A stretch of DNA of 64,000 nt from Methanobrevibacter sp. (GTDB lineage: Archaea > Methanobacteriota > Methanobacteria > Methanobacteriales > Methanobacteriaceae). Positions within the stretch are counted from its first letter, which is position 1. Each line of letters starts with the position of its first letter. Location: assembly GCF_017431965.1 (NCBI RefSeq), contig NZ_JAFRKB010000033.1, positions 62,001 through 126,000 on the forward strand, read 5' to 3'. The position numbers and the translations under genes were made by a program. Positions 52,984-61,973 of the stretch are shown one piece after another. Below the pieces are notes generated by a model that ran no database searches, had not been told where the DNA came from, and worked only from the letters and a program-made list of their open reading frames with translations.

Positions 52984-53676
52984 ATGATGAATAATGATGA
53001 CCGTGTTGTTTTTTTCGATATAGACGGCACACTACTTGACACAACAGCTTTTGCTGAAACTGCAAGAAAAGCAGCTATTGGATTAATGGTAGATAATGGT
53101 TTACCTTTAGATAAGGATGAAGCATATGGCGTATTAAAAACAATCATACGTGAAAAAGGATCTAATTACGGCAAACACTTTAATGTATTGACTCAAGTCG
53201 TATTAGGCCATGAAGACCCTATGCTTGTTGCTCTTGGAATGATTACCTACCACAATGTAAAAATAGCACTTTTAAGACCTTATGCAGAAACTATTGATAC
53301 CTTAATTTATCTTAAAAGCCAAGGTTATCGCTTAGCTGTAATTTCAAATGGTATTACAATAAAACAATGGGAAAAGTTAGTCAGATTAAATGTATACTCC
53401 TTTTTTGATGCAGTGATTACTTCCGAAGAAGTGGGCAAGAAAAAACCTGACAAGCTAATTTACGATGTTGCCCTAAGGAAAATGAAAGGAAATCCTGAAA
53501 AATCAGTGATGATTGGAAATAAATTTAAAGAGGATGCATTAGGTGCAGTTAATGCCGGTTTAAGTGCAATTCTTGTAAATTCAGACATTACTGAAGAAGA
53601 CAGGGACTACATTAAAAAAGAAAAATTAGATATTACAATTATCGGCAATATTGGTGATGTGAAAACTGTATTATAA
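52984..53676 (+). CDS. HAD-superfamily hydrolase, archaeal subfamily IA
   Basis: A 230-residue HAD phosphatase-like protein. Motif I FFDIDGTLLDTTAFAE, motif II VISNGITIKQWEKL, motif III KKPDKLIYDVALRKM, motif IV region VMIGNKFKEDALGAVNAG. In motif IV the first acid of the usual GD pair is Asn, with ED following. It is the length of archaeal HAD-IA proteins (TIGR02253-like). Substrate unknown. It follows polB2 after 38 bases and converges on xthA. Confidence 0.85.
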   Translation: MMNNDDRVVFFDIDGTLLDTTAFAETARKAAIGLMVDNGLPLDKDEAYGVLKTIIREKGSNYGKHFNVLTQVVLGHEDPMLVALGMITYHNVKIALLRPYAETIDTLIYLKSQGYRLAVISNGITIKQWEKLVRLNVYSFFDAVITSEEVGKKKPDKLIYDVALRKMKGNPEKSVMIGNKFKEDALGAVNAGLSAILVNSDITEEDRDYIKKEKLDITIIGNIGDVKTVL

Positions 53677-53694
53677 TCACCAAATTACTTATTT

Positions 53695-54468
53695 TTAGAA
53701 ATCAAGTTCCAATGTTACAGGACAGTGGTCAGAACCATATATCTCATTTAAGATTTCTGCTGATTTAACTTTATCCTTGATTTCTTCATTTACATAAAAA
53801 TAATCAAGTCTCCAACCAGCATTTCTTTCACGTGCACGAGTTCTATAACTCCACCAGGTAAAGTTATTCTCACCTTCATCAAACATTCTAAATGTATCAA
53901 CAAAACCGGCTTCTTCCAGTTCATCTAACCATGCACGTTCTTCCGGCAAATAACCGGATTTTCCTTCACAATTTTTTGGATTATACACATCTATCGGGTT
54001 GTGAGCAATATTATAATCACCTGTTATAACAATATTTTTTCCCTGATTTTTTAGCTCAACAAGCTGTTTTAGTAATGCATTGCAGAAATCAACTTTAAAA
54101 TCTAATCTTTTAGCATTCATTCCACTATTCGGGAAGTAAATATTGTATAAAATAAAATCAGGATATTCTATTCTTAAAACTCTACCTTCCCCGTCAAGTT
54201 CCTCTACACCAAGACCCCTTGTAACTTCAACAGGTTCAATTCTTGAGTAAGTTCCAACACCACTATAACCCTTCTTCTCAGCTTCATTGAAAAATGAGTC
54301 AAATCCGTCTACATCAACTAATTTCTTAGGAATTTTATCTTTATCTGCACGAACTTCCTGAAAGTTGATAATGTCTGCATCACAGCCATCAAACCAGTCC
54401 CAAAATTCATCCTTTTTTGCAACTGCCCTAATACCATTTACATTCCAAGAAACTAGCTTAATAGACAT
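53695..54468 (-). CDS. xthA: Exodeoxyribonuclease III / AP endonuclease
   Basis: A 257-residue ExoIII-family enzyme. Motifs: VSWNVNGIRAVAKK, INFQEVRADKDKIP with the metal-binding Glu, VITGDYNIAHNPIDVYNPKN, and YGSDHCPVTLELDF with the catalytic Asp-His. The Methanothermobacter homologue Mth212 also acts on DNA uracil, in an organism lacking uracil-DNA glycosylase; this property may hold here. The ATG shares one base with the pheS stop, so the two are translationally coupled. Confidence 0.95.
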   Translation of the reverse strand: MSIKLVSWNVNGIRAVAKKDEFWDWFDGCDADIINFQEVRADKDKIPKKLVDVDGFDSFFNEAEKKGYSGVGTYSRIEPVEVTRGLGVEELDGEGRVLRIEYPDFILYNIYFPNSGMNAKRLDFKVDFCNALLKQLVELKNQGKNIVITGDYNIAHNPIDVYNPKNCEGKSGYLPEERAWLDELEEAGFVDTFRMFDEGENNFTWWSYRTRARERNAGWRLDYFYVNEEIKDKVKSAEILNEIYGSDHCPVTLELDF

Positions 54469-56009
54469 TACAATTCAACCCCATTATCAAGAGGAACTTC
54501 ACGAAGCCATTTGATATCACTTTTGTAAAGCATACGGATGTCTTCTACATCATATCTTATCATTGCCAATCTTTCAATACCCAAACCGAAAGCTAAAGCA
54601 GGCTGATTAATGCCTAATGGTTTTAATACTTCTGGCCTGAACATTCCAGCACCACCAAGTTCAATCCAGCTTTCCTTTTCTTCCAGATAAATTTCAGTTT
54701 CGGTAGATAAATAAGTATATGGGAAATAAGCAGGTCTGAACCTTACTTCAAAACCTAATTTTTTGTAAAACTCTTTTAAAACACCTAAAAGATTTTGGTA
54801 ACTGATTCCTTCACCGCAAACCAATCCTTCAACTTGGTGGAATTCAGGCAAATGTTTATAATCGAAGGTTTCTCTTCTGAATACCCTTCCAACAGAAAAC
54901 ATTTTTATTGGAGGTTCATGTTCAAACAAGTGTTTTGTTGAAATTCCAGTAGTATGGGTTCTTAAAACACTTTGGCGCGCAATATCTTCACTCCAATCAT
55001 ATTTCCATCCTATTGAACCAGTATCTGCACCGGTTTCATGAGTCTCTGCAGTCAATTTTACCAAATCATCATCCGGCAAATCACAAGTCAACGGATTTTT
55101 CAGATAAAAGGTATCCTGCATTTCACGGGCAGCGTGATCCTGCGGTTGGAAAAGAGAATCAAAGTTCCAGAATGCAGATTCGACATACTCCCCTTTATCT
55201 TCAACAAACCCCATATCTAAAAAGATATCTCTTATCTCATCAATAATGACTCTTAGCGGGTGTTTTTTGCCAGCAAATGCTATAGGTGCCTCTGCATTAA
55301 TATCATATGGACGGTATTCCAAACTTTTCCATTCTCCATCCTTTAATTGTTGGTGTGTTAATTGAGTAGCTTGTTCTTGAATAGTAAATCCTTCTTTTAG
55401 GATAGCTTCACCCTTAGGCAGAATTTTAAAAGAATGTGAGGTTTCTTTTTTAATGTTTAAAATGTTTTTTCTGCTGGCGAGTTTTTTGACTCCATTCATC
55501 AAGTCATCAGTGAAAAGTTTAACGCCATCAGCATTTGTTTTAAGATAATTTAAGGTTTTTTCATCAACATCAAGTTGGGATACAAAATCTTTACCGAATT
55601 CTGTGATATTAACCATTCCCTTATCGATTTCAGCCCAATTTTTACGACGTAACCAGCCAATCGCAATATTGGTTTCTTTTTTATCCACCCCAGTTTCATC
55701 TGCTAAATCTTTCATCTGAATTTGTTTCTTATCAGCCAAAACATCCAAAATTCTACGTTCTGGAAGTCCTTTTTCGGCATATTCAAGACCATCTTCAGTT
55801 AAAGAATAAGTTTTTTGAACTTCCTTTTCAACTTCAATAATATCTTTTGATGCAAGTGAACCTGCCGCACTCATTACAGATTTAATATCCATACCAGCAT
55901 TTTTGGCAACCTCTTCAGGAGTGGCTTCAGGATTAGCCTCAAGCTCTTTTAAAAGTTTCTTTTCATAAATATGTAATTCACTAATGGTTTTTTTAATATC
56001 CTCACTCAT
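54468..56009 (-). CDS. pheS: Phenylalanine-tRNA ligase alpha subunit
   Basis: A 513-residue archaeal PheS, the catalytic subunit. The N-terminal 170 residues hold winged-helix-like tRNA-binding repeats ([40 protein letters not shown]). The class II core includes [60 protein letters not shown] and the motif 3 block [20 protein letters not shown]. pheT is not nearby. Cotranscribed with xthA. Confidence 0.96.
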   Translation of the reverse strand: MSEDIKKTISELHIYEKKLLKELEANPEATPEEVAKNAGMDIKSVMSAAGSLASKDIIEVEKEVQKTYSLTEDGLEYAEKGLPERRILDVLADKKQIQMKDLADETGVDKKETNIAIGWLRRKNWAEIDKGMVNITEFGKDFVSQLDVDEKTLNYLKTNADGVKLFTDDLMNGVKKLASRKNILNIKKETSHSFKILPKGEAILKEGFTIQEQATQLTHQQLKDGEWKSLEYRPYDINAEAPIAFAGKKHPLRVIIDEIRDIFLDMGFVEDKGEYVESAFWNFDSLFQPQDHAAREMQDTFYLKNPLTCDLPDDDLVKLTAETHETGADTGSIGWKYDWSEDIARQSVLRTHTTGISTKHLFEHEPPIKMFSVGRVFRRETFDYKHLPEFHQVEGLVCGEGISYQNLLGVLKEFYKKLGFEVRFRPAYFPYTYLSTETEIYLEEKESWIELGGAGMFRPEVLKPLGINQPALAFGLGIERLAMIRYDVEDIRMLYKSDIKWLREVPLDNGVEL

Positions 56010-56126
56010 TTAAACACCATAATTTTAAGATTAATAATATAATAATATATGTTAAAAAACATTTATAAATATGATGTTAATTACAGAAAAATAACTTAAT
56101 TTAATAGAAAAGAAAAATAATTAATT

Positions 56127-56543
56127 ATGTCTGAAATTAATGAATCTGTCGAATTATTTGAAAACGGTTATATGTGCTCCCAAGCAGTGTTTGCAGCATT
56201 TTCCCCGAATTTGGGTCTTGATAAACAATTGGCATTGAAAATTGGGGCTTGTTTTGGAAGCGGGATGAGAAAAGGAGAAGTTTGTGGTGCCTGTACAGGT
56301 GCGCTTATGGTTTTAGGCTTGAAATACGGTGAAAGTAAAGAAAAAAGTAATGAAACATGCGAAGCTTTCTTAGACGAATTTAAAAAGGAAAACGGATCTT
56401 ACATCTGCAATGACCTGCTCGGCTGCGATATTTCAACTCCTGAAGGCGTGAAATCAGCAGTTGAAAACAATTTATTTAAGGAATTATGCCCAAAAATGGT
56501 TGAATCAGCTTCAAAAATTCTAAAAGAAATAATAGATGAATAA
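56127..56543 (+). CDS. C-GCAxxG-C-C family protein
   Basis: A 138-residue protein of the C_GCAxxG_C_C family. Conserved cysteines: YMCSQAVFAAF, IGACFGSGMRKGEVCGACTG, ETCEAFLDEF, and YICNDLLGCDIST, ELCPKM. Members are small redox or metal-binding proteins, found alone or fused to oxidoreductases; function is not established. Isolated plus-strand gene between two minus-strand groups. Confidence 0.88.
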   Translation: MSEINESVELFENGYMCSQAVFAAFSPNLGLDKQLALKIGACFGSGMRKGEVCGACTGALMVLGLKYGESKEKSNETCEAFLDEFKKENGSYICNDLLGCDISTPEGVKSAVENNLFKELCPKMVESASKILKEIIDE

Positions 56544-56558
56544 ATTAAAAAAAAGAAG

Positions 56559-57437
56559 TTATTCAAAATTAGATTTCAAATAACTTACAAAAATAGATGC
56601 TGCAGTTAAATCTGCAGTAGTTCCTGGATTATACTTATTTTTAAACAGATAGTCATCAAATTCATTAAGCTTATCCTTAAAATCAGCTTCATCCTTTAAA
56701 TTAAGCAAATCCCTTGTCATCATAGATATCTTTAAAGCTTCATCGGAACCGTATTTTCTTGAAATTAAGGTATCCGGAACCTGTGACAATATTGTTAAGA
56801 AAGTCAGTACGCAGGCGTCATTTTGAGATTTTTCTTCGTTTAATTTATGATAGGTCGGATAGCCTATCTCAAATACTGCAGGCATGTCTGAAGTCATCTC
56901 ACGAGCCAGCATGTCCCATGGAGCGGAAATTTTTAAAACATCAAACATAGTCTGGCCATTTTCTCTCAACTCATTTTTAGCATTGTCACTTGACACATCA
57001 TATTCGTCCTGATCACCCATTCCACCGGCATCGGCAATATTGATTGCATCGTATAAATCACATGCATCATCAACTGAAGTATTTGCCATTACCACTTTTA
57101 CGTTTTCTCGGATTTCATCAAAGGAATCACTGATAGCAGCCGCAACGGCAATTGGAGTGGTCATCATTACAATGCCCAAATTGGTGTTGTTTTTAATCCA
57201 TTTGTCAGTTTCCGCCACTGCCTGAAGAATATATTTTCCCAATTTAGGATTTTCAATATCCACATCACTGCATGCTTCACGGATAGCATCTCCAATAACA
57301 ATCCCGCTTATTACAAAGTCTTCAAATTCCATATCATCATAATCGCGGGTCCTGTGAACATTTCCAGGTTTTGGATATCCGCTTACCTCCAAAGCAGAGG
57401 CAATCTGTGCAATTTTAGCAATTTCATTGGCTTCCAT
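56559..57437 (-). CDS. CitG/MdcB-like triphosphoribosyl-dephospho-CoA synthase family protein
   Basis: A 292-residue CitG-family protein. Motifs: ALEVSGYPKPGNVHRTRDYD, IVMMTTPIAVAAAI, INIADAGGMGDQDEYDVSSD and NPGTTADLTAASIFV. CitG joins dephospho-CoA to ribosyl-triphosphate to build the prosthetic group of citrate lyase; there is no citrate or malonate lyase here and methanogens are not known to use them. Its start follows hemB directly, so cotranscription is likely; the archaeal substrate is unknown. Confidence 0.82.
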   Translation of the reverse strand: MEANEIAKIAQIASALEVSGYPKPGNVHRTRDYDDMEFEDFVISGIVIGDAIREACSDVDIENPKLGKYILQAVAETDKWIKNNTNLGIVMMTTPIAVAAAISDSFDEIRENVKVVMANTSVDDACDLYDAINIADAGGMGDQDEYDVSSDNAKNELRENGQTMFDVLKISAPWDMLAREMTSDMPAVFEIGYPTYHKLNEEKSQNDACVLTFLTILSQVPDTLISRKYGSDEALKISMMTRDLLNLKDEADFKDKLNEFDDYLFKNKYNPGTTADLTAASIFVSYLKSNFE

Positions 57438-58439
57438 TTATATCAACTCATTTAAAAGTAAGTAAGGTGCGAAGTTAGTGATTATTAAGTCTGCTCCTGC
57501 TCTTTTGATAGAAAGCAAAGATTCCAAAATGGCTCTTTCAGTCAGATATCCCTTTTCAATAGCGGCCATTATCATGGAATATTCACCGCTTACATTATAT
57601 GCAACCAAAGGAAGCATGAATTCATCGCGAACCATACGCACAACATCCAAGTACGGAAGTGCAGGCTTTACCATTAAAAAGTCAGCACCTTCAATGACGT
57701 CCAATTCGCATTCACGGATTGCTTCAATGGCATTTCCCGGATCCATTTGATAGGATTTTCTATCACCCAAGTGCGGTGATGAGCAGGCTGCAACCCTAAA
57801 CGGTTCATAAAATGCAGATGCATATTTGGCAGAATATGACATTATCATGACATTCTCATATCCTTCATCGTCTAAAGTTTGCCTTATTGCACCGACTCTT
57901 CCATCCATCATGTCTGAAGGCGCAACAATATCTGCTCCAGCTTCTGCATGAGAAAGGGCAACTTTAGCAATATATGGAAGTGATTCATCATTCAATATTT
58001 CGATTCCATCGTCAGTATCTTCGTTTTCCTTAATCATTCCACAATGACCGTGAGAAGTGTATTGGCATAAACAAACATCACTGATAATAACCAAATTGGT
58101 TTCCTTTTTGAGTTTTCTGATGGCTTTTTGAACAATTCCAGTAGATGAATAATCAGGAGTTGCTATCTCATCTTTTGTATCTTCCTTTGGTATTCCAAAT
58201 ACAATGATTGATTTTAAACCTTTGGCTTCAAGCTGTTTTGCAAATTCAACACCAGAATCCAAAGAGTATCTGAATTCACCTGGAAGAGATGAAATTTCTT
58301 CTTTTTGCATTCCGGTGAGCTCTTCTTTAAAATAAATCGGATAAATTAAATCTTCTTTTTGAAGTTTAGTTTCACGAACAATATCTCTTATTTTAGCATT
58401 TTTTCTTAATCTTCTCATTCTTGTTGTGGGAAATTCCAT
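57438..58439 (-). CDS. hemB: Porphobilinogen synthase (delta-aminolevulinic acid dehydratase)
   Basis: A 333-residue HemB from the ATG at 58437-58439 with an AAGTGAT ribosome site; an in-frame GTG three codons upstream is less likely. It condenses two 5-aminolevulinate to porphobilinogen. [16 protein letters not shown] carries the zinc cysteines; [16 protein letters not shown] and [15 protein letters not shown] the two active-site lysines. Serves F430, cobamide and possibly haem d1-type tetrapyrroles. Promoter likely in the 240-base gap shared with aroC. Confidence 0.96.
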   Translation of the reverse strand: MEFPTTRMRRLRKNAKIRDIVRETKLQKEDLIYPIYFKEELTGMQKEEISSLPGEFRYSLDSGVEFAKQLEAKGLKSIIVFGIPKEDTKDEIATPDYSSTGIVQKAIRKLKKETNLVIISDVCLCQYTSHGHCGMIKENEDTDDGIEILNDESLPYIAKVALSHAEAGADIVAPSDMMDGRVGAIRQTLDDEGYENVMIMSYSAKYASAFYEPFRVAACSSPHLGDRKSYQMDPGNAIEAIRECELDVIEGADFLMVKPALPYLDVVRMVRDEFMLPLVAYNVSGEYSMIMAAIEKGYLTERAILESLLSIKRAGADLIITNFAPYLLLNELI

Positions 58440-58676
58440 AATAATCACTTAATATCAGTTGATTGCAACTGTTCTCAATAACATTTATATATAAAATTTG
58501 GATGGAATTATTAATTAAATTTATGGCTATTGTTCAAATACAAAAAACTCAACATTAGTTCAAAAATTATGAGATATTATAATAACTTGAACCAATACTT
58601 CTTTTTATTAAATTGAATTAAATTAATATAATTAAAAAGACAAATAATGCAATAATTACAACCAAAGAGGAAAAAA

Positions 58677-59771
58677 ATGTCAAATTCAATTGGAGAAAAA
58701 TTTAGAATAACAAGTTTTGGGACAAGCCATGGAAAAGCTTTAGGTGCAATTGTTGATGGATGCCCTGCAAACCTTGAATTATCCGCAGAAGATATTCAAA
58801 AAGAGCTTGATAAAAGAAAACCGGGAACAAGCAGTGTTACAACACCCAGAAAAGAATCAGATGAAGTTCAAATATTGTCTGGAATTTTTGAAGGAAAAAC
58901 TGACGGAACACCGATTACCGGAATCATTTTTAATAACGACCAACATTCAAAAGATTACTCCATGTTTAAAAATACTCCTCGCCCGTCCCATGGTGACTTT
59001 GGTTGGATGATGAAATACGGAAATTATGACTATAATGGCGGAGGACGTGGAAGCGGAAGGGTCACTATTGGCCATGTAATTGGTGGAGCAATAGCTAAAA
59101 AGCTCTTAAAAACAAAAGGTATTGAAATAGTATCCCATGTTACTCAAATTGGAGATATTAAGGCAGAACCTCAAGAATTCAATACCATAAAAGAAAATAT
59201 TGAAAAAAATCCAGTCCGCTGCGCAGACTTGAAAGCCGCAAGTGAAATGGAAGAATTAATTTTATCTAAAAAAAGTGAAGGAGATTCCGTTGGAGGAATT
59301 ATGGAAACAATAGCCATTGGCCTTCCGGCAGGACTTGGAGAACCCGTCTTTGAAAGGTTGGATGGTGACCTTGCAAGAATTCTGATGAATATTGGTGCCG
59401 TAAAAGGTGTTGAAATAGGCCTTGGATTTGATGTGGCAAACCACACTGGCTTCGAAATCAATGATGAATACCAAATTGAAAATGATAAAATTACTACTAA
59501 AACTAACAATTCCGGAGGGATTGTTGGTGGAATGAGCAACGGAATGCCAATTATCACAAGAATTGCCGTTAAACCAACACCATCAATTTCCAAATGTCAA
59601 GATTCAATTAATTTAGAAAAAAGAGAGAATGAAAAAATAGAAATTAAAGGAAGACATGATCCTTGTATCTGCCCAAGAGTGACAGCAGTTGCTGAATCAT
59701 GTACCGCAATTGTCCTTGCAGACCATATGATTCGCTCAGGATTTATTCACCCCTCAAATTTAGAACTTTAA
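58677..59771 (+). CDS. aroC: Chorismate synthase
   Basis: A 364-residue AroC making chorismate from EPSP with reduced FMN, the last common step to aromatic amino acids. Signatures: [73 protein letters not shown] and [20 protein letters not shown]. An AGAGGAA ribosome site precedes the ATG. Its stop overlaps by four bases the convergent gene at 59768-60697. Confidence 0.97.
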   Translation: MSNSIGEKFRITSFGTSHGKALGAIVDGCPANLELSAEDIQKELDKRKPGTSSVTTPRKESDEVQILSGIFEGKTDGTPITGIIFNNDQHSKDYSMFKNTPRPSHGDFGWMMKYGNYDYNGGGRGSGRVTIGHVIGGAIAKKLLKTKGIEIVSHVTQIGDIKAEPQEFNTIKENIEKNPVRCADLKAASEMEELILSKKSEGDSVGGIMETIAIGLPAGLGEPVFERLDGDLARILMNIGAVKGVEIGLGFDVANHTGFEINDEYQIENDKITTKTNNSGGIVGGMSNGMPIITRIAVKPTPSISKCQDSINLEKRENEKIEIKGRHDPCICPRVTAVAESCTAIVLADHMIRSGFIHPSNLEL

Positions 59772-60697
59772 TTTGAATTTCTTTTTATGATTGAAATTTC
59801 ATCAAATTCATTGTTTTTAATTGAGGTTTGATAAGAATTTCTTCTCTCACTGTTATAAAGTGAATGGCTAGTGCTGTGATTTTGGGACTCTACATCCTTA
59901 AGGGAGATTAGTCTAAATCTTTTAGGATTATTATAATTTACATTAAATGACAATCCGTCATATGCTGCAATTACTTTTACCCCAGTCTCCTTAGAAATCT
60001 TTTTAGCTTCAGTAACCGGATTTGAAGAAATCATTTTAAGTCCTAAATGAGTCATGACCGCAACTTTTGGCTTGACCTCATTTATTAAATCAATGAAATT
60101 ACGGGAACACATGTGTCCATGAATTGACCTATTACCCGGCCTTAAAACACTAGCTATAAGAATATCCGCACCTTCATGATATTCATGCAGCTCATCAAAA
60201 TAGCCTGTGTCTGAAGTATATGATACTTTAAATCCGTTATAATCCAGCTGGAAACCTATGCCCCTAGGGTCGCCGTGAACTACTTTAGTTCCTTTGACTT
60301 TGATGCCATCAACTTCACTAACAACCCCCGGTTTTAAAACTACCTTATCAGATTTAGATTGGTGATAAGCTGATATACAAGGCCCCCATTTTTCAAAACC
60401 GTCTAATACGCTTTCACTTCCAAAAATAGTTCCATGATTTCTGGTCATTCCTCTTGTCATTGCTTCAATTAGAATTTCAGCATCATTATAATGGTCAGTA
60501 TGGGCATGGGAAACAAATACCCCACTTAAATTGCGAGGATCAAAACCAAATTGATAAGTCCTTATAAGGGCGCCTGGTCCAGGGTCAACATGATAATTTT
60601 TTCCATTGATATTATCAATCCTAAACCCCCCAGTCATCCTTCTTTGAGAGATAGCGGAAAATCTTCCACCACCACTACCTAAAAAAGTTAACTTCAT
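59768..60697 (-). CDS. MBL-fold metallohydrolase, RNase Z-like
   Basis: A 309-residue metallo-beta-lactamase-fold protein. Starts [20 protein letters not shown], with the zinc motif [15 protein letters not shown] near residue 62, a further His in [11 protein letters not shown], the Asp in SYTSDTGYF and the last His in [11 protein letters not shown]. It resembles RNase Z and related hydrolases but lacks a clear tRNA-binding flexible arm, so the substrate is open. The last 60 residues are polar and look disordered. Twelve bases after DUF2121 on the same strand. Confidence 0.82.
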   Translation of the reverse strand: MKLTFLGSGGGRFSAISQRRMTGGFRIDNINGKNYHVDPGPGALIRTYQFGFDPRNLSGVFVSHAHTDHYNDAEILIEAMTRGMTRNHGTIFGSESVLDGFEKWGPCISAYHQSKSDKVVLKPGVVSEVDGIKVKGTKVVHGDPRGIGFQLDYNGFKVSYTSDTGYFDELHEYHEGADILIASVLRPGNRSIHGHMCSRNFIDLINEVKPKVAVMTHLGLKMISSNPVTEAKKISKETGVKVIAAYDGLSFNVNYNNPKRFRLISLKDVESQNHSTSHSLYNSERRNSYQTSIKNNEFDEISIIKRNSN

Positions 60698-60709
60698 TTA
60701 AATCCCCAA

Positions 60710-61630
60710 TCATAACGAACATAAAATTACATCACATTTAAGGGAAGATTTATCCTTTTTAAGACATAAATCTTCATTTTTAATAATGACTTTATCCCCT
60801 ATTTTTATATTATCATTTTCTGTAAACATGATTACATTTTGACCTGGTCCCGCCAGTTGTTTCCAGTTTTCATCCATTGCTTGCGTTTTATCGTTTAATT
60901 GGACATATAGTATATTTCCATCTACAGAAACAACCCTGCCCACATCACCCTCATCAATGATTTTACTGGACATCTCTATTTCCAGACTTTGTTGAACCAA
61001 TTGTTCTGTTAAATTTTGCCTGAATTTAACCAATACTTTAACATCATGGTCAATTGTTAAGTTTAAATGCTTTTGAGCTTGAGAGGTACTGAAAAGAGGA
61101 TCTTGTCTTAATACATCACAATTGCTTCCAACTGTAGGAGTCACAGATGAAATTTCTTTTATAATTTGTTCAAATATTTCTCCTTTTGATTTTAAACTAG
61201 ATGAAGGTTTAAATCTCTTTGAAACTAAATTTTCAGCCATTTTTTTGGCAAAAACATTACCAAAAATAATTATTCCACTTTCACCAGCTTTACGTGAAGT
61301 AACCTCGGAACCTAATAATTCAACCAATTGATAACCTTTGGTAGTTCCATAAATCCTCCTACGTCTTGTTTCAAAAGTTCCCTTTGTACTTACTTCTCCT
61401 CTAACACATTTCCCAACAATTTTCAGTTTACTAGCATCATCAGTAATTTTTACTGAAATGTCCAAATCTTCAGCTCTTTTTAAAAATTCTTCGTCGCTAC
61501 TAATCTCACCGTTATACAATTCTTTTTCTAAAATTTCCAAATTTTCTTTATCGCCGAAATAACCAATCTTTCTTTTATCGGCTGCCATTACACATCCATT
61601 TTTTCCAATGTAAGCAATAATTAAGCTCAT
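60710..61630 (-). CDS. DUF2121 family protein, proteasome-like N-terminus
   Basis: A 306-residue methanogen-conserved DUF2121 protein of unknown function. The first residues MSLIIAYIGKNGCVMAADKR line up with proteasome beta subunits (T1...K9-x-G11...A15-x-D17-x-R19) if Met1 is removed and Ser2 is position 1; this suggests an Ntn-hydrolase fold with a possible Ser nucleophile. K33 has no obvious counterpart. The C-terminal 90 residues (IDEGDVGRVVSVDGNILYVQ; FTENDNIKIGDKVIIKNEDL) resemble a small beta-barrel. Pairs with the MBL hydrolase gene downstream. Confidence 0.75.
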   Translation of the reverse strand: MSLIIAYIGKNGCVMAADKRKIGYFGDKENLEILEKELYNGEISSDEEFLKRAEDLDISVKITDDASKLKIVGKCVRGEVSTKGTFETRRRRIYGTTKGYQLVELLGSEVTSRKAGESGIIIFGNVFAKKMAENLVSKRFKPSSSLKSKGEIFEQIIKEISSVTPTVGSNCDVLRQDPLFSTSQAQKHLNLTIDHDVKVLVKFRQNLTEQLVQQSLEIEMSSKIIDEGDVGRVVSVDGNILYVQLNDKTQAMDENWKQLAGPGQNVIMFTENDNIKIGDKVIIKNEDLCLKKDKSSLKCDVILCSL

Positions 61631-61973
61631 AATATTCCCCTTAATTCATATATTATAATTAAAAAATTATAATATCAAAAGTTTATTAATTATATATAAT
61701 TATAATTATCCTATATTATAAAGTTAAGGCAAAAAATTATGATAATCTAAATCTTTAATATTCCCTTTTCTTAAAAAAAAGTTATTAAAAATTTCAAAAA
61801 TAACCAATACAATTACACAAAGTAGCATATTTAAAATTATACAGTTTAAAATTAAAAATGAAACAATATATTTAAATATTAATATTACCTATATTATAAT
61901 TATAATAATTGTTAATTATTTATCATTATAAATTAGTATAATGTTAACAATAAATGACAAAGGAGAGAAACTT
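61631..61973. other. AT-rich divergent intergenic region
   Basis: About 340 bases between DUF2121 (minus) and acetyl-CoA synthetase (plus), presumably with both promoters. The string CTATATTATAA occurs twice (near 61712 and 61890) and related TATA-like runs several times, so exact promoter elements cannot be fixed. An AAAGGAGAG ribosome site lies just before the ATG at 61974. No gene or RNA structure seen. Confidence 0.5.
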
